From Acanthacorydalis orientalis (lineage: Eukaryota; Arthropoda; Insecta; Megaloptera; Corydalidae): a DNA stretch of 64,000 nucleotides. Positions within the stretch are counted from its first letter, which is position 1; the number at the start of each line of letters is the position of its first letter. The notes under the pieces were generated by a model that made no database searches, was not told where the DNA came from, and saw only the letters and a list, made by a program, of their open reading frames with translations. Shown here in pieces: positions 60,395 through 64,000 of the stretch. The translations under genes were made by a program, and so were the position numbers. The DNA is taken from the NCBI GenBank assembly GCA_034766995.1, contig CM068316.1, positions 16,310,071 through 16,374,070 on the forward strand. Reading direction: 5' to 3'.

Positions 60395-60880
60395 CACAAC
60401 CAAGCATGGAGGTCGTAGCCTGATGGTTTAGACATGTTCATCAGCCTATGGTATGGGTCCTTTGTACGAAATTGAGGGGATAATGGATCGTTTCGCATAT
60501 GAAAACATTTTAGAAACACAAATTATCCCCCATGTTGAGTGGAATATGCCGTTTCGATGGGTGTTTCTACACGACTAATGACTCGAAACACATATCGAGG
60601 ATGGTAAAGGATTGCTTAAAAGACAATGAGGTTTAAGTTCTTGCTTAGCCGGCACAATCACCAGACTTTAATCGCATTCAAAATCTCTTTGGGATTCACA
60701 AACGATGAATTGTGGGCGAACGTTTTTGAAACAAGCAAGAACTGTTTCGAGCATTAAAAAATGATTAGGAAAAGATACCTGAAACCACCATTTTAAATTT
60801 TATTTCATTAATGCCACGCAGATGTGCCGAGGTTATTAAAAATAGAGGTTTTTATATAAAGTACTAGATTTGTTGCTTAG
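60395..60880 (+). pseudogene. Tc1-like transposase remnant
   Basis: Translation gives KHGGRSLMV, a stop, then YGMGPLYEIEGIMDRFAYEN and ILETQIIPHVEWNMPFRWVF, followed by frame breaks and PAQSPDFNRIQNLFG. This is the order of a Tc1-family transposase core. The last catalytic Glu (normally in N-P-I-E-N-L-W) is Gln here, and stops and frameshifts are frequent. It lies between Helitron-like copies C and D. No terminal repeats were identified. Confidence 0.75.
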
Positions 60881-60892
60881 TTTTTAATTATT

Positions 60893-60962
60893 CATAAAAA
60901 TCTATAAAATCACACGCTGCAAAAATAATCTATCTGCGAGAACTTTATGTAAACTTACTAGC

Positions 60963-61019
<57 letters not shown>

Positions 61020-61173
61020 CGTCATGACGTCAACTTGTTTATTTGAGACGTGCTTCTACGATACCCAAATATGTCTATTGTTTCATTCAGTTACATGTAC
61101 TTGCATATAACTGACAAGTGAGCGAGCGCAGCAAACTCGGGGGTTGGTGATGGAGCTAGCAGGGGGCAAAGCC

Positions 61174-61178
<5 letters not shown>
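60893..61178 (+). mobile_element. Helitron-like non-autonomous element, copy D
   Basis: A left part (TATAAAATCACACGCTGCAA, ATCTATCTGCGAGAA), a central TA run of about 50 bases, and a right part with GACGTCAACTTGTTTATTTG, CAGTTACATGTACTTGCATA, GAGCGAGCGCAGC and the hairpin GGGGGCAAAGCCCCC then CTAT. It shares its two-part layout with copy E. Confidence 0.55.

Positions 61179-61227
<49 letters not shown>
61179..61227. repeat. (TA)n microsatellite
   Basis: TA run directly after the 3' hairpin of copy D. Confidence 0.95.
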
Positions 61228-61229
<2 letters not shown>

Positions 61230-61539
61230 AGGTATTTGATTCTTAAAATGCTATGATGATAGAGTAACTAGTTACTGCATCTTTGTACCAATAAAATGTT
61301 TTGTGTGGACAAAATATTGCCAGTGTGTAGAAAAAGCATTACTCTAATCAATATTATCTATTACGGGCGCTAAGATTTGTAAATCAAGTGCTATAATTTC
61401 TATGCAAATGTGTTTTAATTCCACTAATGTTTAGGGTTTGTTGGCCCCTAATGTGTAGGGTTCATTTGCTCTATTTTAATGAATTCTTTTTCCACCTCAT
61501 CAACCACATAAAAACGTTCTGTTCAAAAATGTTCAATCA

Positions 61540-61645
61540 ATGATTATTGATTATTTTCAATTGTTACTTATGCCTGTTTTTTAATGGTAATACCATCATC
61601 TTCAGAGAGTTACGGTACAAAGTCTTAAGGCACAAAATACTTTCA
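61540..61645. repeat. Interspersed repeat fragment
   Basis: TTTTCAATTGTTACTTA and ACCATCATCTTCAGAGAG match the repeat at 42440-42770 in order and spacing. Confidence 0.4.
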
Positions 61646-62278
61646 GTGCGATGATTTCACTTGAAAAACATTTCAACGTTTTAAAAAATATTATGAACCA
61701 TTTAATATATTTATAGCAAATATGTTCAATGTCCTCCTGAGATATAAAAATATGTTAATTTAACGTAATAAAGACGAATTAAATATTCCAATATTCCAAT
61801 TTTGTGTGATAACTGGGTATTGCGTTCAAAGTACAGAGGACAAAAAACAAATTAAACTTATGTTAAAGAATTGAATACCTCAATTATCCCATATCCATAA
61901 ACGTTACGGTTGTGCAGCGCGTGGCGCGCTACAGGTCCAAGTGCGAGGTACGAGGCCCATAACTTGAGCTGGTGGAGTTGCTCATCCCCAAGTATTGATT
62001 ATCCCCATATCCATAACTATTGCGATTGTATTATATATACAATTTAAATTCTTAGAAAAAATATTCAGGTTTCATATATAAAAAAGTATGGAGGAAACAC
62101 TATTAATTATCACAATTACTTTGCATCACCTACGAGGATATCTTTTTACTAATTACACATATATATTTACATACATCGTAACACTAATTATAACTTGTAT
62201 GAAATGATCCCCTCTTAATATATTTGTAAATAAATATGGTGTCAAGGTACTCTATAATTGTTTTATACATGGTTGTGA

Positions 62279-62281
<3 letters not shown>
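61646..62281. other. Stretch without gene
   Basis: No coding gene seen. A GC-rich patch at about 61908-61990 (GTGCAGCGCGTGGCGCGC, GGTCCAAGTGCGAGG) looks tRNA- or SINE-like in style but does not form a convincing tRNA. Confidence 0.4.

Positions 62282-62355
<74 letters not shown>
62282..62355. repeat. (TA)n(TG)n compound microsatellite
   Basis: About 36 TA units followed by a TGTGTG run (62356-62376). Confidence 0.95.
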
Positions 62356-62376
<21 letters not shown>

Positions 62377-62547
62377 CATAATGTTTCACCATTAACAATT
62401 ATGAAATTATAGTTAAACAATATTACTATATTAATTGAAAGTTGAAACTTGGTCTTCTAGAGGTAAAAAAATAAATTTAAATTTTTCGTTGAAATTATAT
62501 TTTTTGAATTCCAAAAAAAGAATATTAACATACACAACACATAAACA

Positions 62548-62556
62548 TACACACAC

Positions 62557-62635
<79 letters not shown>
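62548..62635. repeat. (CA)n(TA)n compound microsatellite
   Basis: A CACACA run then about 30 TA units, the mirror arrangement of the array at 62282. Confidence 0.95.
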
Positions 62636-62637
<2 letters not shown>

Positions 62638-63480
62638 AAGCATATAGGTGTAAATAAAATTTCGAGAAAATAGTGCAGATAAATAAGTTTAAAACCATAA
62701 AATTTTTATGCATTAAAAAAATAGATAAAATGTTATAATTAATATATGAATCAATAGTTGATTCATATATGAATGATGACATTTCAATTAATTATTGATA
62801 CTAAACAATAGTATTAATTGGTGCGAATATATTTTATTTCGTTATTTATCGACCGTATTAAGATAAGCAATATTCTATCAGCTGTAAGTAATACACATTA
62901 TGTTGAAATATTAATAATGCGCAGTTATTACGTTATAATTATATGATTTACATAGTATAAACACTATAAACAAAACATCTGAATATTTTACACGCACTCT
63001 AGAATTAATTACAATATAATTTACGTTTTATTTTAAAACGGTGTTTATTGTGAATGGATTGATCGTATGTAGGTATAATATTGAAGTTAGTGCTTTGCAT
63101 GAATGGAAGATATATATACTTTTAAATTACCTATAATAATGTAAAAAAATAAGTAGTCCTAACTAAAAAAAAACACACACATTTCTTTTAATCGCAAATA
63201 ATAAAAACAATTAATTTAATAAATCTATGTACGAAAATCGTATTTATCCTTATATAATTATTTTTTAATCATACACTGTATGTATAATTATTTACTAATA
63301 ATTTATAAAAAAGATGACTAGCAATTACTTAATGGGATTGAGTTCGAATCTAAGCTTTTCGTGTATATAATTTTTACTGCAAAAACACGAATGTTTTCAC
63401 TGTAACAGTGACATGAAATAATTATTTTATCAAATTTTTTTCTACTATGATTTAATTTTTATGAGTTAGTTTCATTCTCT
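62636..63480. other. Intergenic stretch, no gene seen
   Basis: AT-rich, with one perfect small palindrome (ATATATGAATCAA...TTGATTCATATAT at 62741-62769) and no open frame of interest. Confidence 0.5.
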
Positions 63481-63486
63481 CTCTCT

Positions 63487-63528
<42 letters not shown>

Positions 63529-63529
<1 letters not shown>

Positions 63530-63655
63530 ATAAAAATTATCCACAAAAAAACTATAAAACACTACGTTGCAAAAAACAATATATCTGCAAAATGTTTATA
63601 GAGACATATTAACATTCATATAAAAAAGAAAACGCGTTGTGAAATGATTTACTAA

Positions 63656-63745
<90 letters not shown>

Positions 63746-63915
63746 TACAACTAAGTTGCGATATATCTGTGATAATAATTATATGGACATAAAGTTTTAA
63801 AAAATATGTTTATTGTTTCATTCGGTTACATATACAGGCTTATAACTGACAAGAGGGCGAGCGCAGCGAGCCCTGCAATTTGTGAGCGCAGAGAACAGGG
63901 GGCGAAGACCCCTAG
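63529..63915 (+). mobile_element. Helitron-like non-autonomous element, copy E
   Basis: Begins after a (CT)n(TA)n tract with TAAAAATTATCCACAAAA. It holds a left part (CTACGTTGCAAAAAACAATA), a long (TA)n run at 63658-63740, then AAGTTGCGATATATCTGTGA, TCATTCGGTTACATATACAG, GAGGGCGAGCGCAGCGAGCC, the hairpin GGGGGCGAAGACCCC and CTAG followed by T. The ACGTTGC motif appears on both sides of the TA run, so the copy is partly duplicated. Confidence 0.6.
63658..63740. repeat. (TA)n microsatellite inside Helitron-like copy E
   Basis: The longest uninterrupted TA run near the right end, about 41 units, inside the element. Confidence 0.95.
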
Positions 63916-64000
63916 TATAAGAATAAAATAAACTTGAGTATTGAGCATACGTTTATAAAAATTTATTAAGAATTAAATATGTTATTCTGTATATTAAAGA

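Noticed and set aside
61905..61990. GC-rich patch resembling a tRNA or SINE promoter
   Set aside because: No cloverleaf with proper A and B boxes could be drawn; kept only as a descriptive note.
63325..63365. GAGTTCGAATCT, like a tRNA T-loop
   Set aside because: No matching acceptor, D or anticodon stems upstream.
1..64000. CRISPR arrays, bacterial operons, rRNA genes
   Set aside because: None seen; introns, exon conservation and base composition show insect nuclear DNA.

Overview
This is nuclear DNA from an insect. It is very AT-rich by eye, full of (TA)n microsatellites, and has GT-AG introns. Its four recognisable protein genes all lie on the plus strand and have clear insect or animal orthologues. 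The low GC, together with Tc1/mariner, TTAA-type and Helitron-like debris, would fit a hymenopteran, but the order is a guess and I cannot name the species.

Layout. (1) 2-1618: the last two exons of focal adhesion kinase (FAK), with the FAT domain and a long disordered tail; the kinase part lies upstream of the window. (2) 1619-5742: AT-rich intergenic DNA. (3) 5743-6110: two-exon COX6C (cyclope), a small cytochrome c oxidase subunit. (4) 8741-20926, perhaps to 21277: a four-exon NCOA6-like nuclear receptor coactivator of about 2870 residues, with LXXLL and PPxY motifs. (5) 21278-24815: intergenic. (6) 25359-53618: six-exon MYLIP/IDOL (insect Dnr1), a FERM-RING E3 ligase. Its first coding exon is separated from the rest by a 26 kb intron. 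(7) 55230-56174: the first two exons of a probable secreted protein that I do not recognise. (8) 57.5-64 kb: a transposon graveyard with a mariner remnant, a Tc1-like remnant and four copies of a Helitron-like element; a fifth copy sits in the MYLIP intron.

The genes do not form a pathway; they are ordinary neighbours. The points most worth a second look are the ambiguous NCOA6 C terminus (a UGA inside an otherwise open frame, next to a strong splice donor), two clusters of exact HNF4-type sites in the MYLIP intron, a palindrome of about 360 bp in the same intron that could give hairpin RNA, two non-autonomous TTAA elements with perfect terminal repeats, and the unrecognised signal-peptide gene.

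All calls are by reading; no alignment, gene predictor or database was run.
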